From Maritimibacter sp. HL-12 (GTDB lineage Bacteria; Pseudomonadota; Alphaproteobacteria; Rhodobacterales; Rhodobacteraceae), in contig NZ_FXBQ01000001.1 in assembly GCF_900177545.1 (NCBI RefSeq), forward strand, positions 2,102,122 through 2,166,121: a DNA stretch of 64,000 nt, in the 5' to 3' direction. Below the pieces are notes generated by a model. The model searched no databases and was not told where the DNA came from. It saw only the letters and a program-made list of their open reading frames with translations. A program made the position numbers and the translations under genes. Shown here one piece after another: positions 54,226-62,526 of the stretch (the first letter of the stretch is position 1; every line of letters starts with the position of its first letter).

Positions 54226-55776
54226 CTAGCTCGCCTGCCGCGGGATGCGCGGGGGATTGCCGATCTTGCGCTGGTGTTCCGTGATCCACGCGCCCGTCTC
54301 GGCAAAGGGCATCGGCTTGGCGATGGAATAGCCTTGCACGTGACCGCAGCCGAGTTGGGCCAGCATCGCGTGTTCGCCATGGCTCTCGACGCCTTCGCCC
54401 AGCGTTTGCAGCCCGAGCCGCTCGGCCATCGTCAGAATCGCGGCGACCATGTTCTGCTGGTCGCGATCGGTGTCGACACGGGTGATGAAGGAGCGGTCGA
54501 TCTTGATCCGGTTCACGTCAAGCCGACGAATGTTGGAAATCGACGCGTGACCGGTGCCGAAATCGTCGAGGTCGATCGGGCAACCCAGCTTCGACAGCGC
54601 GGCGATGTTGCGCGTCGCCATGTCATCGTCGGACCGTGCCACGACGTCTTCAAGAACCTCGATGGTGAGGCGGTCCGGGGCAAGATCGAAGCGGTCGAGC
54701 TCCCAGCGGATCTTGTCGAAAAGGCTGGGGTTGCGCAACTCGTCGGGCGAATAGTTGACGGCGACGGTCGGCACTGCGAGCCCTGCCCGATCCCATTCGC
54801 GCAAGGCGGTCAGCGCGTGGAAAAGGATCACCTCGCCAAGCCGGTCGAAGAGGCCGGCGCGGGCGATTGCGGGCAGGAAGGCACCGGGGGCGATCATTCC
54901 CTTTTGCGGGTGCTCCCAGCGCGCAAGCGCCTCGAAGCCGGTGATCGCGCCGGTGTCGGTGGAAACCTGCGGCTGGAACCACGGCCGGATCTGGCCCTCT
55001 TCAAGGGCGCGGACAATGTCCTTGCCGAGGCTGTCGGGCAGTGCCACGCGGGGCCGCATGCCCCGGGCAAAGGCCCGCACCGAGCCCGGCCCGGATTTTT
55101 GCGCCTCCGCCAATGCACTTTCGGCGGCGGCAAGCTGGGCCTCGCCGGTGTGTTCGGGCACCCGGCTCGGCAGCGCGAAACCGACACTCGCGGTGACAAG
55201 CAACCGCGCGCCACCGAGCGAAATCGGCGCCGCGAGCGCGTCCTGCAAGCGGCCTGAAAGCTGGATCATGGTTTCAAGATCGACACGGGGTGTCTTTTCG
55301 AGCGCCATGCCGAATCGCCCCTGACCGAGGCTTGCCACGAAATCGTCGCGCCGAAGGATGCCGGCAATCCGCTCGCTGGCCCGGCGCAAGATGTCTTCCG
55401 TACCGCTTTCGCCATATTGTGATTCGAGGCCGGTGAAATTGTCGATTTCGAGCACGATACCGACGCGCGCCGCCCCGTCGTCATCTCCGCTGCGCGCGGT
55501 TGCATCCAGATGGCGCACGAGCTGGTCGCGCCCCGGCAATCCGGTGACGGCATCGCGGCCGGTGCGCGCGCCGGTACCGGTGCCGGTGCCGAGAAGGCCC
55601 GTGAACGCAATCAGCGCGGGGAGGATGACCGCGGCGACGAGCAGCACGCCTTCGCCGCCAAACCAGTAAGCGCCAAGCATGATCGCCGGAAGAAAGGCCG
55701 TGAGTTGCGGCCCGACGAATGCGTTGCGGATTGCCTGCCGCAACGGGCGCTTCTGACTGCCGGTGGAAAACGCCAT
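54226..55776 (-). CDS. c-di-GMP phosphodiesterase: degenerate GGDEF plus intact EAL domain
   Basis: A 516-residue membrane signalling protein. Two hydrophobic segments occupy about residues 20-65 (FLPAIMLGAYWFGG, VLLVAAVILPALIAFTGLLG), then a GGDEF-like domain from about 75 to 240, then EAL from about 250 to 500. The GGDEF site reads GQGRF (151-155), so cyclase activity is lost. The EAL is intact at GFEALARWEHP (Glu282) and LDDFGTG (404-409), with EGVESHG carrying the later metal Glu. It should therefore hydrolyse c-di-GMP. Start 55776 (MAFSTGSQKR) follows GAGGAGG. Neighbours suggest no specific pathway. Confidence 0.9.
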   Translation of the reverse strand: MAFSTGSQKRPLRQAIRNAFVGPQLTAFLPAIMLGAYWFGGEGVLLVAAVILPALIAFTGLLGTGTGTGARTGRDAVTGLPGRDQLVRHLDATARSGDDDGAARVGIVLEIDNFTGLESQYGESGTEDILRRASERIAGILRRDDFVASLGQGRFGMALEKTPRVDLETMIQLSGRLQDALAAPISLGGARLLVTASVGFALPSRVPEHTGEAQLAAAESALAEAQKSGPGSVRAFARGMRPRVALPDSLGKDIVRALEEGQIRPWFQPQVSTDTGAITGFEALARWEHPQKGMIAPGAFLPAIARAGLFDRLGEVILFHALTALREWDRAGLAVPTVAVNYSPDELRNPSLFDKIRWELDRFDLAPDRLTIEVLEDVVARSDDDMATRNIAALSKLGCPIDLDDFGTGHASISNIRRLDVNRIKIDRSFITRVDTDRDQQNMVAAILTMAERLGLQTLGEGVESHGEHAMLAQLGCGHVQGYSIAKPMPFAETGAWITEHQRKIGNPPRIPRQAS

Positions 55777-55865
55777 GCGCCGTGCCTCCTCGACCGGGCG
55801 GAACCGCCCTTCGGGAGACACTCTAGGGCGCGCGAGTCAACCGGGGGTTAACACGTGCCGAGGTT

Positions 55866-56711
55866 TTACACGTCGCCCGATCCAGCGTCGCCGCGCGTCA
55901 GCCCCGCGAAATCGAACAGCGCCGGGTCGAGCAGGTGAGAAGGTCGGGTGTTGGACAGCGCCTTGAACATCTTTTGCCGCCGTCCCGGACTGCGACGTTC
56001 CCATTCGTCGAGCATCGCCTTGATCTGCTGACGCTGGAGCCCATCCTGTGAACCGCAGAGATCGCAGGGAATGATCGGATAGGACATCGCCGAGGCGAAA
56101 CGCGCGCAATCGTCCTCGGCCACGTGGGCGAGCGGGCGGTAGACGAAGAGATCACCCTCCTCGTTCACCAGCTTGGGCGGCATCGTCGCCAGCCGCGAGC
56201 CGTGGAACAGGTTGAGAAAGAAGGTTTCGAGGATATCGTCGCGGTGGTGACCGAGCACCAGCGCCGAACATCCTTCCTCGCGCGCGATCCGGTAAAGGTG
56301 CCCACGCCTGAGCCGTGAACACAACGCGCAATAGGTGCGGCCCTGGGGCACCTTGTCGGTGACGATCGAATAGGTGTCCTGGTATTCGATCCGGTGCGGC
56401 ACGCCCATCTTTTCGAGAAAGGCGGGCAGCACCGTGGCCGGGAAGCCGGGCTGGCCCTGGTCGAGGTTGACCGCCAGCAGCTCGACCGGCAGCAGGCCGC
56501 GCCATTTCAGCTCGGTGAGTGCTGCGAGCAGGGTGTAACTGTCTTTCCCGCCGGACAGCGCGACGAGCCACCTCGCACCGCGCTCGACCATGCCATATTG
56601 CTCGATCGCCTCGCGCACGCCGCGCACGATGCGTTTGCGCAGCTTCTTGAACTCGGTGGTCGAGGGCGCGCCGGCGAGCAGCGGGGGAATATCGTCGGTG
56701 TTGTCAAACAT
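55866..56711 (-). CDS. ttcA: tRNA 2-thiocytidine biosynthesis protein
   Basis: A 281-residue Fe-S ATPase that thiolates cytidine 32 of certain tRNAs. The PP-loop is [16 protein letters not shown] (about residues 49-64), followed by a central [10 protein letters not shown] and later CDLCGSQDG, the two CxxC motifs that hold the cluster, and [18 protein letters not shown]. Length matches. The start at 56711 is [10 protein letters not shown]; the longer frame to 56786 gives an improbable start. It ends 89 bases before the EAL gene. Confidence 0.94.
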   Translation of the reverse strand: MFDNTDDIPPLLAGAPSTTEFKKLRKRIVRGVREAIEQYGMVERGARWLVALSGGKDSYTLLAALTELKWRGLLPVELLAVNLDQGQPGFPATVLPAFLEKMGVPHRIEYQDTYSIVTDKVPQGRTYCALCSRLRRGHLYRIAREEGCSALVLGHHRDDILETFFLNLFHGSRLATMPPKLVNEEGDLFVYRPLAHVAEDDCARFASAMSYPIIPCDLCGSQDGLQRQQIKAMLDEWERRSPGRRQKMFKALSNTRPSHLLDPALFDFAGLTRGDAGSGDV

Positions 56712-56786
56712 GGCCGCGTCATACGCTTGCGGGCGGCACCGGGCAAGCGGCGTCGCGCTTGCCGATACCGGTTCCGGCTCGCGCAA

Positions 56787-57014
56787 TTACATCCACGGGC
56801 CCCGCATCCGCGGTGCCGACCCGCCTTGTTCCGGCAAGCCGATATCGCGCCGAAGGTGGTCGGGCAAGGTGCCGGCGTCGCGCCGTTTTCGACGGCGGCG
56901 CAGGATGGCGGCGGCAAGTGCGCGCAGCACCGCACCGATGCCGTGCCGGTCCAGCAGGTGGTCCAGGGCCAGGCCGGGGGGCAGGTCCCCGGCGGTTGGG
57001 GTCGTATGGGTCAT
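56787..57014 (-). CDS. DUF1127-family small protein
   Basis: A 75-residue Arg-rich protein. The C-terminal part, RRRRKRRDAGTLPDHLRRDI followed by GLPE, fits the DUF1127 pattern (basic helix, then L-x-D-x-L-x-R-D-I-G-L). Such proteins act as small regulators of phosphate, nitrogen and stress networks in alphaproteobacteria; that is family knowledge, not shown here. The start is ATG 57014; a TTG at 57023 is an alternative, being nearer an AGGAGG at 57038-57043, which is itself a little far. It is about 310 bases downstream of yidD. Confidence 0.75.
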   Translation of the reverse strand: MTHTTPTAGDLPPGLALDHLLDRHGIGAVLRALAAAILRRRRKRRDAGTLPDHLRRDIGLPEQGGSAPRMRGPWM

Positions 57015-57332
57015 CGGGATCAACCGGCGGGCACCGGCCTCCTAAAGAAATATGAGCAAGAACGGGTCACGCGCCGCGCGGGCGGTTTCCGGATGTCTGG
57101 AATATCGGGATGGCCCGAATCGGGCCGGAGCCTAGCAGGTGCTGGTGAGCGATCCGCGGGCGAATGGTCCGACTCGGCGGGCGGCGAATGCGATGTACTT
57201 CATGAAACGCCCTCCCTGCTGACTGTGACGGACGGCGTTTCAATAGCACCAATGAAGAAAAGCGCCAGATACAGCGTGACTCAATGTCGCAATCTGTGGC
57301 GCTTGCGACACGTTTTCCGCGAAGACCGAAGG
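57015..57332. other. 318-base gap upstream of the DUF1127 gene, with two inverted repeats
   Basis: No gene fits. AGGAGG lies at 57038-57043. GAAACGCC (57204-57211) and GGCGTTTC (57234-57241) form an 8-bp inverted repeat with a 22-base spacer. TGTCGCAA (57285-57292) and TTGCGACA (57303-57310) form a second perfect 8-bp repeat with a 10-base spacer. These could be regulator sites for DUF1127, or 3-prime structure of the yidD message. No T-runs are present. Confidence 0.4.
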
Positions 57333-57584
57333 TCAGTTCTCGTTCGGTGTGTCTTTTTCGCGGGGTTCCGGCACCGGGTCATAGCCCGACCCGCCAAGCG
57401 GGTGGCACGACAGGATGCGCTTCGCCGCGAGATATCCGCCGCGCAGGCCACCGTGCTTTTCCAGTGCCTCCAGCGCATAGGCCGAGCAGGTCGGCTGGTA
57501 GCGGCAGGAATGGCCAACCCAGGGGCTCAACACCGCGCGATAGGCGCGCACGGGCAGCGAGAGAAGGAAGGCAAAAGGACTCAT
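57333..57584 (-). CDS. yidD: Membrane protein insertion efficiency factor YidD
   Basis: An 83-residue YidD/Haem-binding-like protein that assists YidC. It starts [20 protein letters not shown], has an amphipathic N-terminal helix, then [20 protein letters not shown] with the conserved Cys pair (CRYQPTCS) and [15 protein letters not shown]. The start at 57584 is typical though its ribosome site is weak. Downstream lies the inverted-repeat gap; upstream (208 bases) lies an intergenic repeat element. Confidence 0.93.
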   Translation of the reverse strand: MSPFAFLLSLPVRAYRAVLSPWVGHSCRYQPTCSAYALEALEKHGGLRGGYLAAKRILSCHPLGGSGYDPVPEPREKDTPNEN

Positions 57585-57688
57585 GGAGCCGATATAGGTG
57601 GGCAGGGACGCGCTGGCCAGAGGCGCGGGATGCGGCGCATTGGGGTGTTGCCTGGCGGAGCGGCTGCGCCGCGCATGATCGGTTGGAA

Positions 57689-57758
57689 GGGGGGCGCTGC
57701 CCCCCTTGCCCGTTCCGGGCTTACCCCCCGAGGTATTTTCGGACCCAAGAAGCGATCT
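57689..57758. repeat. Alphaproteobacterial intergenic repeat: GC hairpin plus GAGGTATTTTCGGA core
   Basis: A GGGGGG-CGCTG-CCCCCC hairpin (57689-57705) is followed by CCCCCCGAGGTATTTTCGGACCCAAGAAG in the 208-base gap between tusE-like and yidD. I recall this arrangement as a high-copy intergenic element in Rhodobacteraceae. In this window only shortened relatives appear, at 7313-7360 and 18902-18935. Function unknown; a role in termination or RNA stability is likely. Confidence 0.6.
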
Positions 57759-57793
57759 GAAATGCCCCAAAGGAAAGCTGAGAGTCTGTCGGC

Positions 57794-58135
57794 TCAGTAG
57801 CCGCCCTTGCGCCGGCTTTCCGGCAGGCCCGCGATGCGGCCGCCTTGCTTGGAGGGATCGAGCGGAAACAGCGTGTAGAGCGCGTCTTGCTTGATCTTCT
57901 CGCCCCACTTGTCGCTCATCGCCTTGATGATCGCGCGGGTGTTGGGCTGGTTTTCGCGGTTGTCGAAGTATTCTTCGCGCAGGTAGTTGATCACGTCCCA
58001 GTGCCGCTCGGTCAACTCGCCGACTTCTTCGGCGTCGGCCATGGCGCGGGCGAGGTCTTCGCTCCAGTCTTCGAGGTTGACGAGATAGCCGGTTGCGGTG
58101 GTCTCGACCGATTGGCCGTTGAATTCGAATGCCAT
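57794..58135 (-). CDS. TusE/DsrC-family protein lacking both C-terminal cysteines
   Basis: A 113-residue protein with the TusE/DsrC fold: [60 protein letters not shown], and [20 protein letters not shown]. In working relatives the C-terminus reads like KQACRIAGLPKPTGCV. Here it is [19 protein letters not shown], with Gly for the first Cys and Gly-Tyr at the penultimate Cys, and no Cys anywhere in the protein. It thus cannot carry persulfide at those sites. The start at 58135 follows GGAGGATATC. It lies between rnpA and yidD. A regulatory or structural role is more likely than sulfur relay. Confidence 0.85.
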   Translation of the reverse strand: MAFEFNGQSVETTATGYLVNLEDWSEDLARAMADAEEVGELTERHWDVINYLREEYFDNRENQPNTRAIIKAMSDKWGEKIKQDALYTLFPLDPSKQGGRIAGLPESRRKGGY

Positions 58136-58220
58136 GATATCCTCCATATCCTCCCAGGTGTTCGCGGGCGCGAACATTCAAACATTAAGATAAGCGATTT
58201 TCACCAAGCAGGGGCGCGGG

Positions 58221-58622
58221 TCAAGAGGCAGGGCGCTTGCCGTGCAACTTGGCGAGGGCGCGCAGGAGGTCGGCGCGCATCTCGTGGAAGGGCAGAAGGG
58301 TGGTGGCGTCGCGGCGGGCGACCAGCACGTAATCCCAGCCCGGCTCGGCAAAGACGGGCAGCACCTCGCGGGCCAGCGCCCGGAGCCGTCGCTTGGCGCG
58401 GTTGCGGGTGACCGCGTTGCCGACCTTTTTCGAAGCGGTGAAGCCGACGCGGATCGCGGCGGTCTCATCGCGCTTGCGGGCCTGCAGGAGAAACGCCGGC
58501 ATCGGGGCCTTGCGCGCCTTGGCGCAGGCGAGAAAATCGGTGCGGTTCTTGAGGGTTTCCAGGCAAACGGAAACCGCCGGGGGCGGGTCCGTCGTCACGG
58601 GGGCCTCCGGCGGTTTCATCAT
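58221..58622 (-). CDS. rnpA: Ribonuclease P protein component
   Basis: A 133-residue basic protein that binds the RNase P RNA for tRNA 5-prime maturation. The signature is RVGFTASKKVGNAVTRNRAK, then RRLRALAREVLPVF (the RNR motif). ETLKNRTDFLACAKARKAPM and WDYVLVARRDATTLLPFHEM are typical flanks. The N-terminal 25 residues are Pro-rich and variable. ATG 58622, with AAGG upstream, is chosen. It is 23 bases after rpmH, as in nearly all bacteria. Confidence 0.94.
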   Translation of the reverse strand: MMKPPEAPVTTDPPPAVSVCLETLKNRTDFLACAKARKAPMPAFLLQARKRDETAAIRVGFTASKKVGNAVTRNRAKRRLRALAREVLPVFAEPGWDYVLVARRDATTLLPFHEMRADLLRALAKLHGKRPAS

Positions 58623-58645
58623 TTGCAGCCTTGGGGCGTCGCGGC

Positions 58646-58780
58646 TCAGGCGCTGAGCGACTTGCGGCCCCGGGCGCGGCGCGCGTTCAGGATCTTGCGG
58701 CCGGCTTTCGTCGCCATGCGCGCACGGAAGCCGTGGCGGCGCTTGCGAACGAGGTTCGAGGGTTGGTAGGTGCGTTTCAT
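58646..58780 (-). CDS. rpmH: 50S ribosomal protein L34
   Basis: The 44-residue L34 protein: [20 protein letters not shown], then [24 protein letters not shown]. The sequence is highly conserved and full length. A strong sigma-70 promoter lies upstream (58849-58877). It is the first gene of the rpmH-rnpA-tusE-like-yidD run. Confidence 0.97.
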
Positions 58781-58848
58781 CGCCCGTCTCCGTTTCACGC
58801 AGCCCCAGAACCCCGGTGGATTCGGGAGCCGATACATTCGAAGCCCGG

Positions 58849-58877
58849 TCTATAGGCGGGGTTTGGCGGCAAGTCAA
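58849..58877 (-). promoter_or_regulatory. Sigma-70 promoter of rpmH
   Basis: On the minus strand TTGACT (58872-58877), a 17-base spacer, and TATAGA (58849-58854). Both boxes are five of six bases to consensus. Transcription would start near 58842, about 60 bases before the rpmH ATG. Confidence 0.85.
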
Positions 58878-59011
58878 ACACCGCGGCGGGGATTTTCGAC
58901 AATCTTGTAACATTCGCACGCGCGGGATCAATCGGGCGTGACACGGGGTTACGGGGGGTGGGCAAGCGCGTGGCCAGCGCGCATCTTCGCCCGAACCCCC
59001 GGGGAGGTCCG

Positions 59012-59731
59012 ATGAACAATGTGAAGTCCAGCCTGCTCAGGCAATTGCCCTTTCTCGCCATTCTCGCCGTGGCGCTTGTCGGTGCCGCGTTTCTCAGGCC
59101 ATATCTCGGCTTCGAGGCGCTGGCGCAACATCGCGAGGCGCTGGTCGGGCTGGTGACGACGCATTACCTGTTTGCCGCGCTGGGCTTCGTCGCCGCCTAT
59201 ATCGTCATCGTGGCGCTGTCACTGCCCGGTGCGACGGTGGCGACGCTCACCGGCGGCTTTCTGTTCGGCCTGTTCCCTGGGGTGCTGTTCAACCTTACCG
59301 GGGCGACACTCGGTGCCATCCTGATCTTTCTGGCCGCCCGCATGGGCCTTGGCGAACGCCTCGCCGCGCGGATCGACGCGACGCCCGGCGCGGTGCAGCG
59401 GCTGAAACGGGGGATCGACGAAAACCAGTGGTCGGTGCTGTTCCTGATGCGTCTGGTGCCGGTGGTGCCGTTCTTCGTTGCCAACGTTCTGCCCGCGTTG
59501 CTCAACGTGCCCTTGCGCCGGTTCGCGATCACCACCGCGCTCGGCATCGTGCCGGGCGGGCTGGTCTATACCTCGGTGGGGGCCGGTCTTGGCGAGGTTC
59601 TGGCGGCGGGCGAGCAGCCGGACCTCGGGGTGATCTTCGAGCCGCATATCCTCGGGCCTCTGCTCGGCCTCGCCGCGCTGGCGGCGCTGCCGATGGTGAT
59701 CAAGATGTTTCGCAGGGAGGCGCGGCTATGA
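59012..59731 (+). CDS. TVP38/TMEM64 (SNARE-associated/DedA-like) membrane protein
   Basis: A 239-residue inner-membrane protein with the VTT fold. Helices include LPFLAILAVALVGAAFLRPY, YLFAALGFVAAYIVIVALSL, FLFGLFPGVLFNLTGATLGA and LLGLAALAALPMVIKMF. The hallmark LPGATVATLTGGFLFG and the RLVPVVPFFVANVLPALLNV segment are present. The family is implicated in lipid or selenite/ion handling, but its function is unknown. GGGGAGG precedes the ATG at 59012. It overlaps the disulfide-oxidoreductase gene by ATGA, a pairing also known as fusions in other bacteria. Confidence 0.88.
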   Translation: MNNVKSSLLRQLPFLAILAVALVGAAFLRPYLGFEALAQHREALVGLVTTHYLFAALGFVAAYIVIVALSLPGATVATLTGGFLFGLFPGVLFNLTGATLGAILIFLAARMGLGERLAARIDATPGAVQRLKRGIDENQWSVLFLMRLVPVVPFFVANVLPALLNVPLRRFAITTALGIVPGGLVYTSVGAGLGEVLAAGEQPDLGVIFEPHILGPLLGLAALAALPMVIKMFRREARL

Positions 59732-61095
59732 CCCGGATCGACACGGATATCTGTATCATCGGTGCCGGGTCGGGCGGCCTCTCGGTGGCGGCGGGTGCGG
59801 TGCAGATGGGGGCCCGCGTGGTGCTGATCGAAGCCGGTGCGATGGGCGGCGATTGCCTGAACGCGGGCTGCGTGCCGTCGAAGGCGCTGTTGCACGCGGC
59901 CGCTTCGGGCATGGGCTGGGAGGCAGCGCACGACCATGTGCGCGCCACCATCGCCGCGATTGCCCCGCATGATTCGGTCGAACGCTTCGAGGCGCTCGGG
60001 GTGACGGTGCTCAAGGGATTCGCGCGCTTCACCGGGCCGCGCGCGGTGACGGTGGAGGGCACGACGGTGCGCGCCCGGCGGATCGTGATCGCCACCGGCT
60101 CGCGGCCGCGCCTGCCCGATGTGCCGGGTCTGACCGAGACCCCGCATCTCACCAACGAGACGATCTTCGATCTGGTCGAACGGCCGGACCACCTGCTGAT
60201 CCTCGGCGGCGGCCCGATCGGCATGGAGATGGCGCAGGCCCACCGCCGCCTCGGTTGTGACGTGACCGTGATCGAACCGTTCCGCGCGCTGGGGCGTGAC
60301 GATCCCGAGGCGGTCGCACACGTCACCGCTTCGCTCAAGGCAGAAGGTGTAGCGATTGAAGAAGGTGCGGTCCCGGTTCGGGTTGGCCGCTCCGATCATG
60401 GCATCGAGATCGTTCTGGATGATGGCAGAACGCTGGCTGGCTCGCATCTTCTCGTCGCCACCGGGCGGGTCGCGACCATCGACGGGCTCGATCTGGACAA
60501 GGCCGGGGTGGAGACGACGCAAGCGGGCGTGAAGGTCGACGACCGACTGCGTTCAACAAACCGGCGCGTCTATGCCATTGGCGACGTGGCGGGGGGGATG
60601 CAGTTCACGCATGTTGCGGGATACCACGCCGGGGTGATCGTGCGGTCGATGCTGTTCGGTCTGCCGGCGAAGGCGCGCACGGAACATATTCCGCGGGTGA
60701 CCTACACCGCGCCCGAACTGGCCCAGGTTGGTTTGACCGAAGCCGAGGCGCGCGCGGCGCATGGCGCGGCGCTGGAAGTGGTGCGTGCCGATTTTGCCGG
60801 CAATGATCGCGCGGTGGCCACCCGGCGCACCGAAGGTTTTTTGAAGGTGATGGTCTGCAAAGGCCGCCCGGTGGGGGCCACGTTGGTGGGGCCGGAGGCG
60901 GGTGAGCACATTGCGCTCTGGGCGCTGGCGCTCTCTGCAAGGTTGAAGATGAGTGCCATTGCCGGGATGGTTGCGCCCTATCCGACGATGGGAGAAATTT
61001 CCAAACGCGCCGCTGGCACCTATTTCTCGCCGCGTCTATTTGATAATCCGAATGTGAAGCGCCTCGTGCGGGCCGTGCAAAGGTTCGTGCCCTGA
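59728..61095 (+). CDS. FAD-dependent pyridine nucleotide-disulfide oxidoreductase (LPD/mercuric-reductase-like)
   Basis: A 455-residue flavoprotein: FAD motif CIIGAGSGGLSVAAGAVQMG, redox disulfide MGGDCLNAGCVPSKAL (Cys43, Cys48), NAD(P) motif HLLILGGGPIGMEMAQAHRR, RRVYAIGDVAGGM, and the C-terminal dimer domain. The catalytic His of lipoamide dehydrogenases (H-P-T) is Tyr418 in PYPTMGEISK, though Glu423 is kept, so it is not a typical LPD or glutathione reductase. It lacks the C-terminal Cys pair of MerA. The substrate is unknown. It overlaps the TVP38 gene by ATGA and may supply electrons for a membrane process with it. Confidence 0.88.
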   Translation: MTRIDTDICIIGAGSGGLSVAAGAVQMGARVVLIEAGAMGGDCLNAGCVPSKALLHAAASGMGWEAAHDHVRATIAAIAPHDSVERFEALGVTVLKGFARFTGPRAVTVEGTTVRARRIVIATGSRPRLPDVPGLTETPHLTNETIFDLVERPDHLLILGGGPIGMEMAQAHRRLGCDVTVIEPFRALGRDDPEAVAHVTASLKAEGVAIEEGAVPVRVGRSDHGIEIVLDDGRTLAGSHLLVATGRVATIDGLDLDKAGVETTQAGVKVDDRLRSTNRRVYAIGDVAGGMQFTHVAGYHAGVIVRSMLFGLPAKARTEHIPRVTYTAPELAQVGLTEAEARAAHGAALEVVRADFAGNDRAVATRRTEGFLKVMVCKGRPVGATLVGPEAGEHIALWALALSARLKMSAIAGMVAPYPTMGEISKRAAGTYFSPRLFDNPNVKRLVRAVQRFVP

Positions 61096-61117
61096 GGCAA
61101 GGCGCGCGGAGAGGCCG

Positions 61118-62512
61118 ATGATCAATTCGCTTTCGGGCCGGTTCCTGATCCTGACCATCGCCTTCGTGATGCTCGCGGAGGTGTTGATCTTCGTGCCGTC
61201 GGTCGCCCGGTTTCGCGAAGACTACCTGCGCACCCGGCTCGAGCGGGCACAGATCGCCTCGCTCGTGCTGCTGGCCGACGAGATGATCGACCAGGAACTG
61301 GAGCAGGAACTGTTGCAGAATGCCGAGGTGTTCAACGTGGTGCTGCTGCGCGACGAGGCGCGCGAGTTGATGCTGTCGTCGCCCGTGCCCAGCCCGGCGA
61401 TGGCAAGTTTCGACCTGCGAGATCCCGGCGCCATCGTGCTGATCCGCGATGCCATGCACCGGCTGGTGACCCCGGACGACGAGGTGATCCGGGTGATCGG
61501 CGACCCGGTGCGCGCAGGCGGCCTGGTCATCGAGGTGACGATGGCCTCGGGCCCGCTGCGCGCGGCGATGCTCGATTACGGCTGGCGCATCTTCCAGCTT
61601 TCGCTGGTGATCTCGGTGATCACCGGGGGGCTGCTGTTTCTCGCGGTGCGGATGCTCTTCGTGCGGCCGGTGCGCAAGGTGGTGGGCGCGATGGCCTCCT
61701 TTGCCCAGGCACCGGAAGACGCGCGCCGCGTGCTTACACCCTCGTCCCGGCTGCGCGAGTTGCGCGAGGCCGAGGAGGCGCTGCACAACCTCGAAACCCA
61801 GCTTTCTTCCGCGCTCAAGCAGAAGGACCGTCTCGCCCAGCTTGGCGGCGCGGTGGCGCGGATCAGTCACGATCTGCGCAACATCCTCACCACCACGCAG
61901 CTCTTTGCCGATCGTGTGGAGATGAGCAAAGACCCGATGGTGCAACGTGCGCTGCCCAAGCTGATCGGGTCGATCAACCGCGCCGTCAACCTGACCGAGT
62001 CGACGCTTGCCTTCGGCAGCGCCGAGGAACCCGCGCCGCGTCTGACGCTGACCGCGCTTTCCGAGGTGGTGAACGACGTGGTCGAGAGCGAGCGCATGGC
62101 GACCGGCGATCACGATATTTCCTACGCCGAGGACGTGCCGATGGGCCTCACCCTGCGGGCCGATCCCGAGCAGCTCTACCGGATACTGCGCAACCTCGTG
62201 CGCAATGCGCGCCAGGCGATCGAGGCGACCGGCAAGGCGGGCGAGATCATGGTTGCGGCGCGCGAGGACCCGAAGGAATGGGTCATTACCGTGACCGATA
62301 CCGGACCGGGCCTGCCGAAGAAGGCGCGCGAGCTTCTGTTCCAGCCGTTTGCCGCAGGCGGGCGCAAGGGCGGCACCGGGCTCGGCCTCGCCATCGCCGC
62401 CGAGCTTGCGCGCGGCCACGGCGGGCGGCTCGAGCTTGTGCGCACCGGCGAGGATGGCACGGTTTTCGCCATTTGCCTGCCGCGCGGGTTTGGCACGGGT
62501 GAAGCGGAATAG
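61118..62512 (+). CDS. Sensor histidine kinase, orphan (no adjacent response regulator)
   Basis: A 464-residue membrane kinase. Two transmembrane helices (FLILTIAFVMLAEVLIFVP and LSLVISVITGGLLFLAVRML) flank a periplasmic sensor of about 130 residues, followed by a HAMP-like linker and kinase core. His251 is in ISHDLRNILTT, the N box is RNLVRNARQAIEATGK, G1 DTGPGLPKKA, and G2 GGRKGGTGLGLAIAAE. No response regulator gene lies within the visible window. It starts 22 bases after the oxidoreductase gene with GGAGAGG, so it may be co-transcribed. The signal is unknown. Confidence 0.9.
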   Translation: MINSLSGRFLILTIAFVMLAEVLIFVPSVARFREDYLRTRLERAQIASLVLLADEMIDQELEQELLQNAEVFNVVLLRDEARELMLSSPVPSPAMASFDLRDPGAIVLIRDAMHRLVTPDDEVIRVIGDPVRAGGLVIEVTMASGPLRAAMLDYGWRIFQLSLVISVITGGLLFLAVRMLFVRPVRKVVGAMASFAQAPEDARRVLTPSSRLRELREAEEALHNLETQLSSALKQKDRLAQLGGAVARISHDLRNILTTTQLFADRVEMSKDPMVQRALPKLIGSINRAVNLTESTLAFGSAEEPAPRLTLTALSEVVNDVVESERMATGDHDISYAEDVPMGLTLRADPEQLYRILRNLVRNARQAIEATGKAGEIMVAAREDPKEWVITVTDTGPGLPKKARELLFQPFAAGGRKGGTGLGLAIAAELARGHGGRLELVRTGEDGTVFAICLPRGFGTGEAE

Positions 62513-62526
62513 CTGCGGATTGCCCC

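Noticed and set aside
59728-61095. Mercuric reductase or dihydrolipoamide dehydrogenase
   Set aside because: It lacks the MerA C-terminal Cys pair and N-terminal metal domain, and the LPD catalytic His is Tyr.
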